DNA of 24,557 nt from Planctomycetota bacterium (GCA_003559755.1 PWKM01000110.1:1-24557), one strand, 5' to 3'. Shown: positions 14,759 to 22,162, counted from the first letter of the stretch. The notes: a model not told the origin generated them from the letters alone. Made by a program: numbers and translations.

Positions 14759-15832
14759 ATGAAGCTCGCGATCATCGGGCTGCCGCAATCGGGGGTGACC
14801 ACCGTGTTCAACGCGCTCACCGGCCGGCACGCGGACCCTCACGCGTACACGAAGCCGGACGAGTTGAACCTTGCGGTGGTCAAGGTGCCCGACCCACGCC
14901 TGGACTTTCTGTCCGAACATTATCAGCCGAACAAGGCGGTACACGCCGCCATCGAGTACGTCGAGGTGCCCGGCCTGTTCGCCGCCACGACGGGCGGGGC
15001 CAGCGCCGACGCCGGGGCCACGGCGACCGTCAGAGACTGCGACGCGATGGTGAAGGTGCTCCGTGCGTTTCACGCCCCGGACGCTCCGAACCCCCGCGGT
15101 GATAACGACCCGATGCGCGATCTGCGCGACATCGACGACGAACTGCTCACCCTCGACCTCGCCGTCATCGAAAAGCGAGTGAAGCGTCTGCGAAAGGACG
15201 TGAACAAGCCGATGCCCGAGCAGGAGCAGAACAAGATCGAGCTGGCCGCCCTCGAGAGATGCCTCGCCGCGCTTGAAGGGGGGCAAGAGCTCCGGGACGT
15301 TCACCTGTCCGACCGAGAGGAAAAGCTGCTGCGGGGCTACGGCTTCCTGACCAGCCAGCCCTGCATCCATGTGCTCAACATCGACGAATCGGACATCGGG
15401 AGCGACGTCGTCCCGCCCGAACTGCCGGCCGACCGGTCCCTGGCCTTCTGCGCCGAACTCGAGGCGGAACTGGGCGAGCTCGATCCGGACGACCGGGAAG
15501 CGTTTCTCGATGACCTCGGCATCGACGAGCTGGCCCGCGACCGCCTGATCCGAATGTCATACCGGACCCTCGACCTGATCACATTCTTTACCCACAACAA
15601 GTCCGAGGTGCGGGCGTGGGCACTCCAGAGAGGGGCGACCGCACACGATGCGGCGGAGATGATCCACTCCGATATCGCCCGCGGGTTCATCCGGGCCGAG
15701 GTCGTGAACGCCGAGGACCTGCAGCAGGACGGGTCCGAGCGCGAAGCCCGCGCCCGGGGCCACATCAAGGTCGAAGGACGCGATTACCTGGTCCGGGACG
15801 GCGACATCATCACCATCCGCTTCAACGTGTGA
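14759..15832 (+). CDS. YchF/OLA1-family protein with degenerate P-loop
   Basis: The 357 residues follow the YchF plan: an N-terminal G domain, a coiled-coil insertion (about residues 125-180, ELLTLDLAVIEKRVKRLRKDV) and a C-terminal TGS domain (FFTHNKSEVRAWALQRGATAHDAAEMIHSD ... GHIKVEGRDYLVRDGDIITIRFNV). YchF proteins are ribosome-associated ATPases/GTPases. Here the Walker A reads GLPQSGVTT, with Val13 where the phosphate-binding Lys should be. The switch II motif, normally D-x-x-G, is EVPG (residues 69-72), while the specificity motif NIDE (207-210) is kept. Nucleotide hydrolysis is therefore probably weak or lost. It is followed by a glycosyltransferase gene after three bases. It may be a paralogue of the true YchF, encoded elsewhere. 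Confidence 0.88.
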   Translation: MKLAIIGLPQSGVTTVFNALTGRHADPHAYTKPDELNLAVVKVPDPRLDFLSEHYQPNKAVHAAIEYVEVPGLFAATTGGASADAGATATVRDCDAMVKVLRAFHAPDAPNPRGDNDPMRDLRDIDDELLTLDLAVIEKRVKRLRKDVNKPMPEQEQNKIELAALERCLAALEGGQELRDVHLSDREEKLLRGYGFLTSQPCIHVLNIDESDIGSDVVPPELPADRSLAFCAELEAELGELDPDDREAFLDDLGIDELARDRLIRMSYRTLDLITFFTHNKSEVRAWALQRGATAHDAAEMIHSDIARGFIRAEVVNAEDLQQDGSEREARARGHIKVEGRDYLVRDGDIITIRFNV

Positions 15833-15835
15833 CCA

Positions 15836-16984
15836 ATGCCCAACATCCTCTACGTGAGCCATACCGCCCGCATCGCCGGCGCCGAGCGAAGCTTGCAACT
15901 CCTGCTCGAAGGACTCGACGATCGCTACCGGCCGACCGTCGCACTGCCCGGGGAAGGTCCGCTGACGGACTGGCTCGACCGGATGGGCATCCCCCACCAG
16001 AGGGCACCCCTCGTCCGGCTGCACCAGACCCGGAATCCCGTTCGCCTGTTCCGGTATTTCCGCAGTTGGAGGCGGGCGATCCGGGCCATCGGGCGGATCA
16101 TCGACGAGCAGGGCATCGACCTGGTACACGCGAATTCGACGACGGCCCACCTGTTCGCCTGCCCGGCGGCACGGCGGGCGGACGTCCCCTCGGTCTGGCA
16201 TATCCGGGACATGAGTTCGCCCGGCGGGCGGCTCGACCGGATGATGACCCGGGACGCCGCCGCGATCGTATGCATCTCCGAGGCGGTCAGGAACCGCCTG
16301 GCTCACTCGGACCTGGCCGGGCCGAAGGTCACCGTCATTCACAACGCCGTCGATACCGCTGTGTTCGCACCGGGCGATCCGACGGCGGTGCGGGCCGAAC
16401 TCGGGCTGGACCGCGAGACACCGGTTGCCGGGATCGTCGGCCAGGTCGTGCCGTGGAAGGGGCACCATCGGTTCATCGAGGCGGCGGCCGGGGCGGCACG
16501 GAAGGTCGAGGACGCCCGGTTCGTGATCGCAGGAGACAACCGCTTCGGCGATTTCCCCGGTATTCTCGACCGGCTTCGTGTCCAGGCCGAACGGCTGGGG
16601 ATAAGCGACCGCGTGCATTTCCTCGGCTGGCGCGAGGACGCCGTCGCGGTCATCAACGCCCTCGACGTGCTGGTCTCCGCGTCGGAGGAGGAGCCGTTCG
16701 GTCGGGTGGTCATCGAGGCGATGGCGTGCGGCAAGCCGGTCATCTCGTTCCGCTGCGGCGGCCCGGTCGAGATCGTCCGACACAACGAGACCGGCCTGCT
16801 GGTGGAGCCGTACGACACCGAGGCAATGGCCGAGGCGATGGCCGGGCTGCTTGCCGACCGGGATCGGGCGGCCGAGATGGGCCGGGCGGGCCGGGAGATC
16901 GCCCGCCGGGAGTTCTCGGCCGATGCCCACGTGGCGAACATCGAAGCCCTTTACGAACGACTGCTGAACAGGAGCCACGGATGA
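15836..16984 (+). CDS. Glycosyltransferase family 4 protein
   Basis: The 382-residue protein has a GT-B fold. The N-terminal acceptor domain opens with ILYVSHTARIAGAERSLQLLL, where the GxE-like motif of the family follows the first strand. The C-terminal donor domain contains GIVGQVVPWKGHHRFIEA, VIAGDN, VHFLGWREDAVAVINALDVLVSAS and the E-x7-E motif EEEPFGRVVIEAMACGKPV. It transfers a sugar from a nucleotide donor with retention of configuration, at the cytosolic membrane face, in envelope or exopolysaccharide assembly. The donor and acceptor are unknown. The ATG at 15836 is three bases past the YchF-like stop, and the end overlaps the next glycosyltransferase as ATGA, so all three are co-translated. 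Confidence 0.92.
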   Translation: MPNILYVSHTARIAGAERSLQLLLEGLDDRYRPTVALPGEGPLTDWLDRMGIPHQRAPLVRLHQTRNPVRLFRYFRSWRRAIRAIGRIIDEQGIDLVHANSTTAHLFACPAARRADVPSVWHIRDMSSPGGRLDRMMTRDAAAIVCISEAVRNRLAHSDLAGPKVTVIHNAVDTAVFAPGDPTAVRAELGLDRETPVAGIVGQVVPWKGHHRFIEAAAGAARKVEDARFVIAGDNRFGDFPGILDRLRVQAERLGISDRVHFLGWREDAVAVINALDVLVSASEEEPFGRVVIEAMACGKPVISFRCGGPVEIVRHNETGLLVEPYDTEAMAEAMAGLLADRDRAAEMGRAGREIARREFSADAHVANIEALYERLLNRSHG

Positions 16985-18108
16985 AGATCGGAATCGACGC
17001 TCACCTGGTCACTGCCCAGCCGACGGGGGTCGGCAAGTCGATTGTCCGGACCATCGAGGGGATGGCCGACGCGGGTCCCGAACACACGTTCGTGGTGTAT
17101 GGCAATCGTACCTTCCCCGACGCGCTCGACGGCCGGGCCAACTGCCGGGTGGTCCGTTCGCCCCTCATCGCCCGCTCCCGGCTCCTGCGCATCCTGCACG
17201 AGGCGCTGCGAATGCCGGGCCGGGTCCGCCGCGACGGGATCGACGTGTTTTACGCGCCCGGCTATGTGTTCCCGGGCCGCCTGTCGGTGCCGGTCGTCCA
17301 GGGCATCTACGATCTGAACGCGCTCAAGCATCCGACGCTCGTTCGGCAGAGCACTCGCCGCTACTATAAACTGGCCCTGCCCATCTCGGCGGAGCGGGCG
17401 CGGCTGGTGCTGGCTCCGACGGAGGCGGTGGGCGATGATATCCGGCGGATGCTCGAGGTCCCGGCAGACCGGGTGCGAGTCGTTCATCTGGCCGTCGAGG
17501 ACAAGTTCCGTGAACATGAGTTCGACCCGGCCGATGCCATCCGGAAATACGACATCGAGGCGCCCTATATCCTGTTCGTCGGCAACATCGAGCCGAACAA
17601 GAACCTGGTCCGGCTCGTCGAGGCATTTTTCGCCGCCCGGCTGAACCGGGGCCTGCCCCACCGGCTGGTCATCGCCGGCAAACGGAGGCGGCACGCCCGC
17701 CACCTGTTCCGTGCCGTCCGGGAGCTCGAGTGCGGCGATGCGGTCGTGTTCCCCGGCTACGTCGCCGAGGAGGACCTGCCCGCCGTTTATGCCGGTGCGG
17801 ACGTGTTCGTCTATCCCTCCATCGCCGAGGGGTTCGGCATCCCGCCCCTGGAGGCGATGAGCGTCGGGACGCCGACGATCACTTCGAAAGACGCCGCCGT
17901 CGTCGAGGTGACCGGCGACGGGGCACTGCACGTCGAGGCGACCGACCTCGCCGGGTTCCGGCATTCACTGGAGAAGGTGCTCACCGACGAGGGCTTCGCC
18001 CGGGACCTGATCGACCGGGGCCGCCGGGTGGCCGGCCGATATCAATGGGCGGAGACGGGCCGGCGGACACTGGAGGTCGTCCTTGAGGCCGCCTCGTTCG
18101 GCGGCTGA
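16981..18108 (+). CDS. Glycosyltransferase family 4 protein
   Basis: The 375-residue protein is a second GT-B enzyme of family 4, related to mannosyl- and rhamnosyltransferases by eye. It starts MKIGIDAHLVTAQPTGVGKSI, where GIDA and TGVG are typical of the acceptor side. The segment FVGNIEPNKNLVRLVEAF and the donor-site motif PSIAEGFGIPPLEAMSVGTPTITS carry the expected Glu pair. The ATG at 16981 overlaps the previous gene's stop; the much longer open frame upstream is only a shadow of the two preceding genes. Neighbouring manA makes a mannose-derived donor plausible. Reading ends 12 bases before a terminator-like hairpin. Confidence 0.92.
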   Translation: MKIGIDAHLVTAQPTGVGKSIVRTIEGMADAGPEHTFVVYGNRTFPDALDGRANCRVVRSPLIARSRLLRILHEALRMPGRVRRDGIDVFYAPGYVFPGRLSVPVVQGIYDLNALKHPTLVRQSTRRYYKLALPISAERARLVLAPTEAVGDDIRRMLEVPADRVRVVHLAVEDKFREHEFDPADAIRKYDIEAPYILFVGNIEPNKNLVRLVEAFFAARLNRGLPHRLVIAGKRRRHARHLFRAVRELECGDAVVFPGYVAEEDLPAVYAGADVFVYPSIAEGFGIPPLEAMSVGTPTITSKDAAVVEVTGDGALHVEATDLAGFRHSLEKVLTDEGFARDLIDRGRRVAGRYQWAETGRRTLEVVLEAASFGG

Positions 18109-18120
18109 ATCCGGCGGCGG

Positions 18121-18139
18121 GGGCGATCTCCGCTCGCCC
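18121..18139 (+). terminator. Terminator-like hairpin after the glycosyltransferase operon
   Basis: GGGCGA (18121-18126) and TCGCCC (18134-18139) form a 6-bp GC-rich stem around a 7-base loop, starting 12 bases past the stop. A pyrimidine-rich TCTTCTCCC stretch follows closely but is not a clean T-run. Confidence 0.5.
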
Positions 18140-18210
18140 TCTTCTCCCTGAGCAAGGCAGCCACAACGGCGGGTCAGCGAAGTCAACGGGCCAACTCGCC
18201 GAAAAAAACC

Positions 18211-18239
18211 TTTACAACTCGAGCTCTTTGTGTTATGGT
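18211..18239 (+). promoter_or_regulatory. Promoter of the citrate/homocitrate synthase-like gene
   Basis: TTTACA (18211-18216), 17 bp and TATGGT (18234-18239). The predicted start near 18246 leaves a leader of about 71 bases before the ATG at 18317, in which no clear attenuator is seen. Confidence 0.6.
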
Positions 18240-18316
18240 CGCCATTTCGCCATCACCGCAGCCGGGCGGGGCGAGTGTGGTCGATCCGGCAATCAAGCGA
18301 ACAACAGGAGGCACGA

Positions 18317-19585
18317 ATGCCCAAAATCTTCATCCTCGACGTGACCAACCGGGACGGTGTTCAGACTTCGCGATTGGGTCTGGCCAAGCTCGAGAAGACG
18401 CTCATCAATCTGTACTTGAACGACATGGGTGTTTTCCAGAGCGAGTTCGGTTTTCCCTATACGCTCCACGAGAAGAACTACATCATCGCCAACCTCGAGC
18501 TGGCCCGGCGCGGGGTGCTGGACCCCATCCGGCTGGGCGGCTGGTGTCCGATGCGAGAAGGCGAGATTCGGGCGTCGTTCGCCAACCCCGGGCTGAAGCA
18601 CTGCAACCTCTCCCTCTCGACCTCGGATCAGATGACGCGAGGCAAGTTCGGCGACCGCGTCGTCCGAACACCGGAGGAGAACCCCGATCTGCCCAACCTG
18701 CTCGACATGCTGGGCGAGTCGGTGGCCCTGGCCCGCGAGCTGGGAGCCGAGTCGATCGGGGTCAACGCCGAGGATGCCGCTCGAACCGACGACGAGTTCC
18801 TGCTCCGATTTGCAGAGGCCGCACGGGACGCCGGTGCGGACCGCTTCCGCTATTGCGATACCCTCGGCTACAACGATCCGTTCGACATCTACAATCGCTG
18901 CCGGACGCTGGCCGAGGAGATCGGCCTGCCCATCGAACTGCACTGCCACAACGACCTCGGGATGGCCGTCGGCTGCTCGGTCGCCGGGGCGAAGGGTGCC
19001 GTCGATGGCGGTGTTGACGCCTACATCAACACCGCGGTCAACGGGCTGGGCGAACGAGCGGGCAACGCCGACCTGGTCTCGGTAATCCTGGCGATCCAGA
19101 AGTCCAGCGGGATGGAGGGCAAATATACCCTCGACGAACGGGTCGACCTGAGCAAGGCGTGGCGTTTGGCAAAATACGCATCCTACGCCTTCGGTGTGCC
19201 CATCCCGGTCAACCAGGTCGGCGTGGGCGAAAACGCGTTCGCACACGAGTCGGGAATCCACGCCGACGGGGCACTGAAAGACCGACGCAACTACGAGTTG
19301 TACAACTTCGAGGAACTGGGGCGGGGCGAGCCGGAACAGATCGAGACCGGACGCCAGATCACCTGCGGCGAATACAGCGGGATCAAGGGCTTCCGGGACG
19401 TTTACGGAGGGCTCGAGGTCGAGTTCCACAACGATGACGAGGCACGCGAGATACTCGAGCTGGTGCGCTATGCGAACGTACACACCCAGAAGCCGCTGAC
19501 CAACGATGAACTGCGGTTCATCGCCAAGTACCCGGACATGGCCCGCCAGATCCTCACCATGACCCCGCCGGAAATCCAACACTGA
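18317..19585 (+). CDS. Isopropylmalate/homocitrate synthase family enzyme, possibly Re-citrate synthase
   Basis: The 422-residue TIM-barrel acyltransferase has metal and keto-acid site residues Arg12-Asp13 in TNRDGVQTSR, His209 and His211 in ELHCHNDLGMA, and Asn in GERAGNADLV. The family's HESGIHADG segment follows, then a short C-terminal part (GEYSGIKGFRDVYGGLEV) instead of the LeuA allosteric domain. The TNRDGVQTSR signature, with Val where LeuA has Glu in RDGEQ, and the INLYLNDMGVFQSEFGFP segment recall the anaerobe proteins that include experimentally known (Re)-citrate synthases. I am recalling that likeness, not measuring it. The reaction would be acetyl-CoA plus oxaloacetate (or 2-oxoglutarate or a related keto acid). 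AGGAGG at 18306-18311 fixes the start. It is monocistronic. Confidence 0.85.
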   Translation: MPKIFILDVTNRDGVQTSRLGLAKLEKTLINLYLNDMGVFQSEFGFPYTLHEKNYIIANLELARRGVLDPIRLGGWCPMREGEIRASFANPGLKHCNLSLSTSDQMTRGKFGDRVVRTPEENPDLPNLLDMLGESVALARELGAESIGVNAEDAARTDDEFLLRFAEAARDAGADRFRYCDTLGYNDPFDIYNRCRTLAEEIGLPIELHCHNDLGMAVGCSVAGAKGAVDGGVDAYINTAVNGLGERAGNADLVSVILAIQKSSGMEGKYTLDERVDLSKAWRLAKYASYAFGVPIPVNQVGVGENAFAHESGIHADGALKDRRNYELYNFEELGRGEPEQIETGRQITCGEYSGIKGFRDVYGGLEVEFHNDDEAREILELVRYANVHTQKPLTNDELRFIAKYPDMARQILTMTPPEIQH

Positions 19586-19626
19586 CAGACAGTTTCGGCG
19601 GCAAGAACACATCAGCAGCGCAGCGA

Positions 19627-19654
19627 CAGGCAGGTCGATCTCTCGACCTGCCTG
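19627..19654. terminator. Perfect 12-bp inverted repeat between convergent genes
   Basis: CAGGCAGGTCGA (19627-19638) and TCGACCTGCCTG (19643-19654) are exact complements around a TCTC loop, 41 bases past the synthase stop and 75 bases from the hsp20 stop. Its position between convergent ends suggests a bidirectional terminator. Neither side has a U-tract, so termination may rely on the very strong stem. Confidence 0.65.
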
Positions 19655-19729
19655 CCTGCTGTATTCGCTGGTTATGGCCTTGTGGCCTGCGCCCGCGGGT
19701 TTTAGCGAGCTCCGCTCTGACCGCGGCCG

Positions 19730-20173
19730 CTATTCCTTGAGTTCGATGTGTTTCGCCTGTGATTCGCTCGACTTGGGCAGGCGAAGATGCAGTACGCCCT
19801 TGTCGAGCCGAGCTTCCGCGGCTGACTCGTCGACCGACGTGGGCAGCCGGAAGGAGCGCTCGACGTGGGTAAACCGGCGCTCCGACAGGTGCTTCTTGCC
19901 CTTTTTCTCTTCGGTCTTCCTTTCGGCGCTGATCGTCAGCAGGCCATCGTCGAGGGTGACATCGACCTCGTCCTTCTTGAAGCCGGGCAGCTCGGCCTCG
20001 ACGCGGATCTCGCCGTCGACCTCCTCGACGTCGACGGGGTACGCTCCGCTCATTTCGTCTTCCGGGTCTAGCGTCTCCCCACGGAGTCGATGAAACAGGC
20101 GTTCGAGTTCGGTCTCGGCCAGGGATGCCGGGTCGTACCATCTTCCATGTCTGCGAAATGCGATCGGTAACAT
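19730..20173 (-). CDS. Small heat-shock protein, Hsp20/alpha-crystallin family
   Basis: The 147-residue ATP-independent holdase has an N-terminal arm with RRHGRWYDPASLAETELERLFHRL. The alpha-crystallin domain runs from YPVDVEEVDGEIRVEAELPGFKKDEVDVTL through LLTISAERKTEEKKG to the conserved ARLDKGVLHLRLPK (A-x-x-x-GVL). A short tail with ending IELKE is present. Many bacterial Hsp20 proteins act in heat or dormancy stress. The ATG at 20173 follows AAAGGAGGG; a longer frame from 20233 crosses that site and is rejected. It lies 71 bases after the CBS gene in the same direction, so it could share the PRC-CBS transcript or use a weak promoter at 20206-20233. No CIRCE element is visible. Confidence 0.94.
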   Translation of the reverse strand: MLPIAFRRHGRWYDPASLAETELERLFHRLRGETLDPEDEMSGAYPVDVEEVDGEIRVEAELPGFKKDEVDVTLDDGLLTISAERKTEEKKGKKHLSERRFTHVERSFRLPTSVDESAAEARLDKGVLHLRLPKSSESQAKHIELKE

Positions 20174-20205
20174 AAATACGTCCCTCCTTTGCTTCCCATG
20201 TGCCG

Positions 20206-20233
20206 GCGATAGAGTGTCTGGAGTCGCCAGCAA
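20206..20233 (-). promoter_or_regulatory. Possible hsp20 promoter
   Basis: Reading leftward, TTGCTG (20233-20228), 16 bp and TATCGC (20211-20206). The -10 box is poor, and no sigma32-like CTTGAAA/CCCCAT pair is seen, so this is tentative. Confidence 0.3.
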
Positions 20234-20244
20234 GCTCCAGTGCT

Positions 20245-20664
20245 CTACTTTTCGCTACTCACCCGTTCGAGGACCTCGGCTGCGGCGTCGTGCCCGATGT
20301 CCCGAACCGCCAGGTCGCCCAGCGAGAGAATCCCGACGGGTTTGCCTTCTTTGTCCTTGACGAGCAGCCGGCGAATCTTCTTCTCTTCCATGATGCGGGC
20401 CGCATCCTTCAGCGACGCGTCTGTGTCACACCATGCCACGTCTTCGCTCATCACCTCTCGGACCGGGGTGGAGTCCGGGTCCCGGTGCTCCGATACGGCC
20501 CGGATCACGATGTCGCGGTCGGTCAGGAACCCTTCCAGACTGGTTTCCGAACCGACTGCCAACGAGCCGATGTCCTGGTCCCGCATCATGCAGGCGGCAT
20601 CGCTGCGCGAGCTCTCCGGAGCGATTGTTGTGAGCTTCTTCGTCATGATATCACTGACCTTCAT
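20245..20664 (-). CDS. CBS-domain-pair protein
   Basis: The 139-residue protein consists of two CBS domains and nothing else. CBS1 opens MKVSDIMTKKLTTIAPESSRSDAACMMRDQDIGSLAV and continues to FLTDRDIVIRAV; CBS2 starts with VREVMSEDVAWCDTDASLKDAARIMEEKKIRRLLV and ends VGILSLGDLAVRD. Stand-alone CBS pairs bind adenine nucleotides or related ligands; the mycobacterial dormancy protein Hrp1 has this architecture. AGGAGG at 20677-20672 is seven bases from the ATG at 20664 but too close to the one at 20670, so 20664 is chosen. It starts 17 bases after the PRC-barrel gene and is probably co-transcribed. Confidence 0.93.
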   Translation of the reverse strand: MKVSDIMTKKLTTIAPESSRSDAACMMRDQDIGSLAVGSETSLEGFLTDRDIVIRAVSEHRDPDSTPVREVMSEDVAWCDTDASLKDAARIMEEKKIRRLLVKDKEGKPVGILSLGDLAVRDIGHDAAAEVLERVSSEK

Positions 20665-20671
20665 CGCCATT

Positions 20672-20677
20672 CCTCCT
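20672..20677 (-). promoter_or_regulatory. Ribosome-binding site fixing the CBS-gene start
   Basis: AGGAGG on the minus strand, seven bases before the ATG at 20664. It lies between the PRC-barrel stop and the CBS gene. Confidence 0.8.
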
Positions 20678-20681
20678 TCAC

Positions 20682-21461
20682 TTACCTCTCGTAACTGAAT
20701 TGAGCCCCTTCTGACCAATAAGGGGCTCGGCCATAGTGTGCGAACAATCTATCTTCGAAATCGCGGTCGATGACCTCGGTCGGGTTATACTCGGGGCTGT
20801 CCACCATGCGGTCCGGGTCCAGATCGAGTATCACCAGGTCGAATTCCGGCTGAATCCGTTCGATCCAGTCCGCCGCCAGCAGAAGCATCCTGCCCGGTTC
20901 GGCCTCGGTTGCATCGACCACGATGTAGCGGATCACCCACAGCCCGTGCTCGACAATGCAGTTGGTGATCGGGCCGACGGTCTCGTCACCCGCTTTCGCC
21001 TCGTAATGGAGGAGTTCTCTAACACTTTGCAGATGGGGATCGGCTTCGCCCTCAGCAGACGGCGCTGGTCCCCCGTCGGGCGCCGGTTCGGTTCGCCGTC
21101 CGACTTCCTGGGGCGTCGGCAACTCGTAGTAATCGGCCAGCTCCGCCTCGTGTCGGGGCGAGACGGGGATCGTGAGGTCCACCTCGGGGCTGTTCTGGAC
21201 CTGTTCACGGGTCAGAGCGACCGGGATCGACTCGGTGCTCCAATCCCATCCGGCCCCTTGCTCGAACGCGTCCTCCTCGGGCGTCTGGGCCGAAGCGGTC
21301 GAGATGAGGACCTGGCGGCCCGCGAGCCACGAACCGGTATCTACGACAAAGTATCGGATCACCCCGGTGTGGCAGTCAAAATACAGGTCCATGACCTCGC
21401 CGATCTCCCCGTCCGTTGCCTGAATCCCGTATCCGAGCATCTCGTTTGCACGGCTGAGCAT
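20682..21461 (-). CDS. Protein with two PRC-barrel domains
   Basis: The 259-residue protein has two PRC-barrel-like domains: residues 1-80 (MLSRANEMLGYGIQATDGEIGEVMDLYFDCHTGVIRYFVVDTGSWLAGRQVLIS) and about 145-220 (RELLHYEAKAGDETVGPITNCIVEHGLWVIRYIVVDATEAEPGRMLLLAADWIERI). They are linked by a Pro/Gly/Glu-rich stretch. PRC barrels are small beta folds found in RimM, photosynthetic reaction-centre subunit H and many stress-induced proteins. The role here is unknown. The ATG at 21461 follows AGGAGG with nine bases between. It is the first gene of the PRC-CBS-(hsp20) unit, divergent from the SpoIIAA-like gene. Confidence 0.9.
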   Translation of the reverse strand: MLSRANEMLGYGIQATDGEIGEVMDLYFDCHTGVIRYFVVDTGSWLAGRQVLISTASAQTPEEDAFEQGAGWDWSTESIPVALTREQVQNSPEVDLTIPVSPRHEAELADYYELPTPQEVGRRTEPAPDGGPAPSAEGEADPHLQSVRELLHYEAKAGDETVGPITNCIVEHGLWVIRYIVVDATEAEPGRMLLLAADWIERIQPEFDLVILDLDPDRMVDSPEYNPTEVIDRDFEDRLFAHYGRAPYWSEGAQFSYER

Positions 21462-21494
21462 AACTTGAAACCTCCTAGTCTATCGAACAGACAC

Positions 21495-21523
21495 ATGATG
21501 CGTCCCCCGCGAAAAATGGACAA
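21495..21523 (-). promoter_or_regulatory. Candidate promoter of the PRC-CBS-hsp20 unit
   Basis: Reading leftward, TTGTCC (21523-21518), 17 bp and CATCAT (21500-21495), about 34 bases before the PRC start. The -10 match is only four of six. Confidence 0.35.
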
Positions 21524-21615
21524 TCCAACTTTGATCGCTTCTGATGTAGAGTTTGCCGATTGATACCGTGGTGCTTGGTTCGACACGCGGTCGCCGACGA
21601 CGCTCGTGGTAGAAT

Positions 21616-21689
21616 CAGGGACGCAGAAAACCTGCCCTTCCCTACGGAACCGTAGAGCCCGCCCGGCTTGCATCTCCGTTCGGACCCTG
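21616..21689 (+). other. Possible structured RNA element
   Basis: CAGGG (21616-21620) can pair with CCCTG (21685-21689) and enclose four small hairpins: GCAG/CTGC (21623-21635), CTACG/CGTAG (21642-21655), AGCC/GGCT (21656-21668) and TCCG/CGGA. An extended -10-like TGGTAGAAT lies just before it. The stems are short and could be chance in GC-rich DNA; it matches no RNA class I know. Confidence 0.25.
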
Positions 21690-21722
21690 TAGATTATGTG
21701 TTGCATGAGCAATTGTCTGTAC

Positions 21723-21752
21723 TTGGACAAGGCCAGAGATTTCTGGCAAAAT
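21723..21752 (+). promoter_or_regulatory. Promoter of the SpoIIAA-like/usp unit, with embedded palindrome
   Basis: TTGGAC (21723-21728), 18 bp and CAAAAT (21747-21752), about 50 bases before the ATG at 21803. Within the spacer lies GCCAGA-GATT-TCTGGC (21732-21747), a perfect 6-bp inverted repeat, which could be an operator. Confidence 0.5.
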
Positions 21753-21802
21753 AGTAGCGGTGAGAACTATCGGCCGCACAGCCGGAGAAGGAGGGCGTCT
21801 GT

Positions 21803-22162
21803 ATGCCAGTAAAGGTAAAGATGGAAGCGGAAGGAACCGTGCTCGTCGTTCATTTGACGGGCGCTCTGAAGAAGGAAGACTACGAGGCGTTTGTGCCTGC
21901 GTTCGAGCGGCTCATCGAGGAACGGGGCACACTTCGCATTCTGATGAAGATGGAGGACTTCCGCGGCTGGAAGGCGGGGGCTTTGTGGGAGGACATCAAG
22001 TTTGCCTTCAAGCACTTCAGCGATATCGACCGGCTCGCGTTCGTGGGCGAGAAGAAGTGGCAGAAGGGGATGAGCGTCTTCTGCAAACCGTTTACCGCCG
22101 CCAGGATTCGCTATTTCGAGCCGGAGGATGAGGACGACGCGCTGGCGTGGTTGAAGGAATAA
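21803..22162 (+). CDS. SpoIIAA-like (STAS-fold) protein
   Basis: The 119-residue protein matches the SpoIIAA-like family. It begins with a beta strand segment (VKVKMEAEGTVLVVHLTGAL) followed by KKEDYEAFVPAFERLIEERGTLRILMKMEDFRGWKAGALWEDIKFAFKHF, and continues with IDRLAFVGEKKWQKGMSVF and a C-terminal RYFEPEDEDDALAWLK. Family members share the STAS fold of anti-anti-sigma factors but are widespread stand-alone proteins in stress loci; no phosphorylatable Ser at the standard site is obvious. It has a good AAGGAGG eight bases before the ATG and is followed by usp after 26 bases, so the two form an operon. Confidence 0.9.
   Translation: MPVKVKMEAEGTVLVVHLTGALKKEDYEAFVPAFERLIEERGTLRILMKMEDFRGWKAGALWEDIKFAFKHFSDIDRLAFVGEKKWQKGMSVFCKPFTAARIRYFEPEDEDDALAWLKE

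Larger units (their letters stand above)
21462..21802. other. Divergent control region of the stress island (341 bases)
   Basis: It separates the leftward PRC-CBS-hsp20 unit from the rightward SpoIIAA-usp unit. From left to right it holds a candidate leftward promoter (21495-21523), an extended -10-like TGGTAGAAT (21607-21615), a stretch of small inverted repeats (21616-21689) and a rightward promoter overlapped by a 16-bp palindrome. No convincing gene is seen in it. Confidence 0.6.

Noticed and set aside
13688..15370. A 560-codon open frame on the minus strand
   Set aside because: Antisense to manA and the YchF-like gene, both of which have clear motifs and starts.
15616..16980. Upstream extension of the second glycosyltransferase
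   Set aside because: The frame only runs through the preceding genes; the ATG at 16981 with ATGA overlap is the natural start.
21616..21689. tRNA-like or c-di-GMP riboswitch-like element
   Set aside because: The hairpins lack an anticodon-type 7-base loop, a TTCRA T-loop in place and a 7-bp acceptor. The GGACGCA stretch resembles GEMM only over a few bases, with no matching second half.
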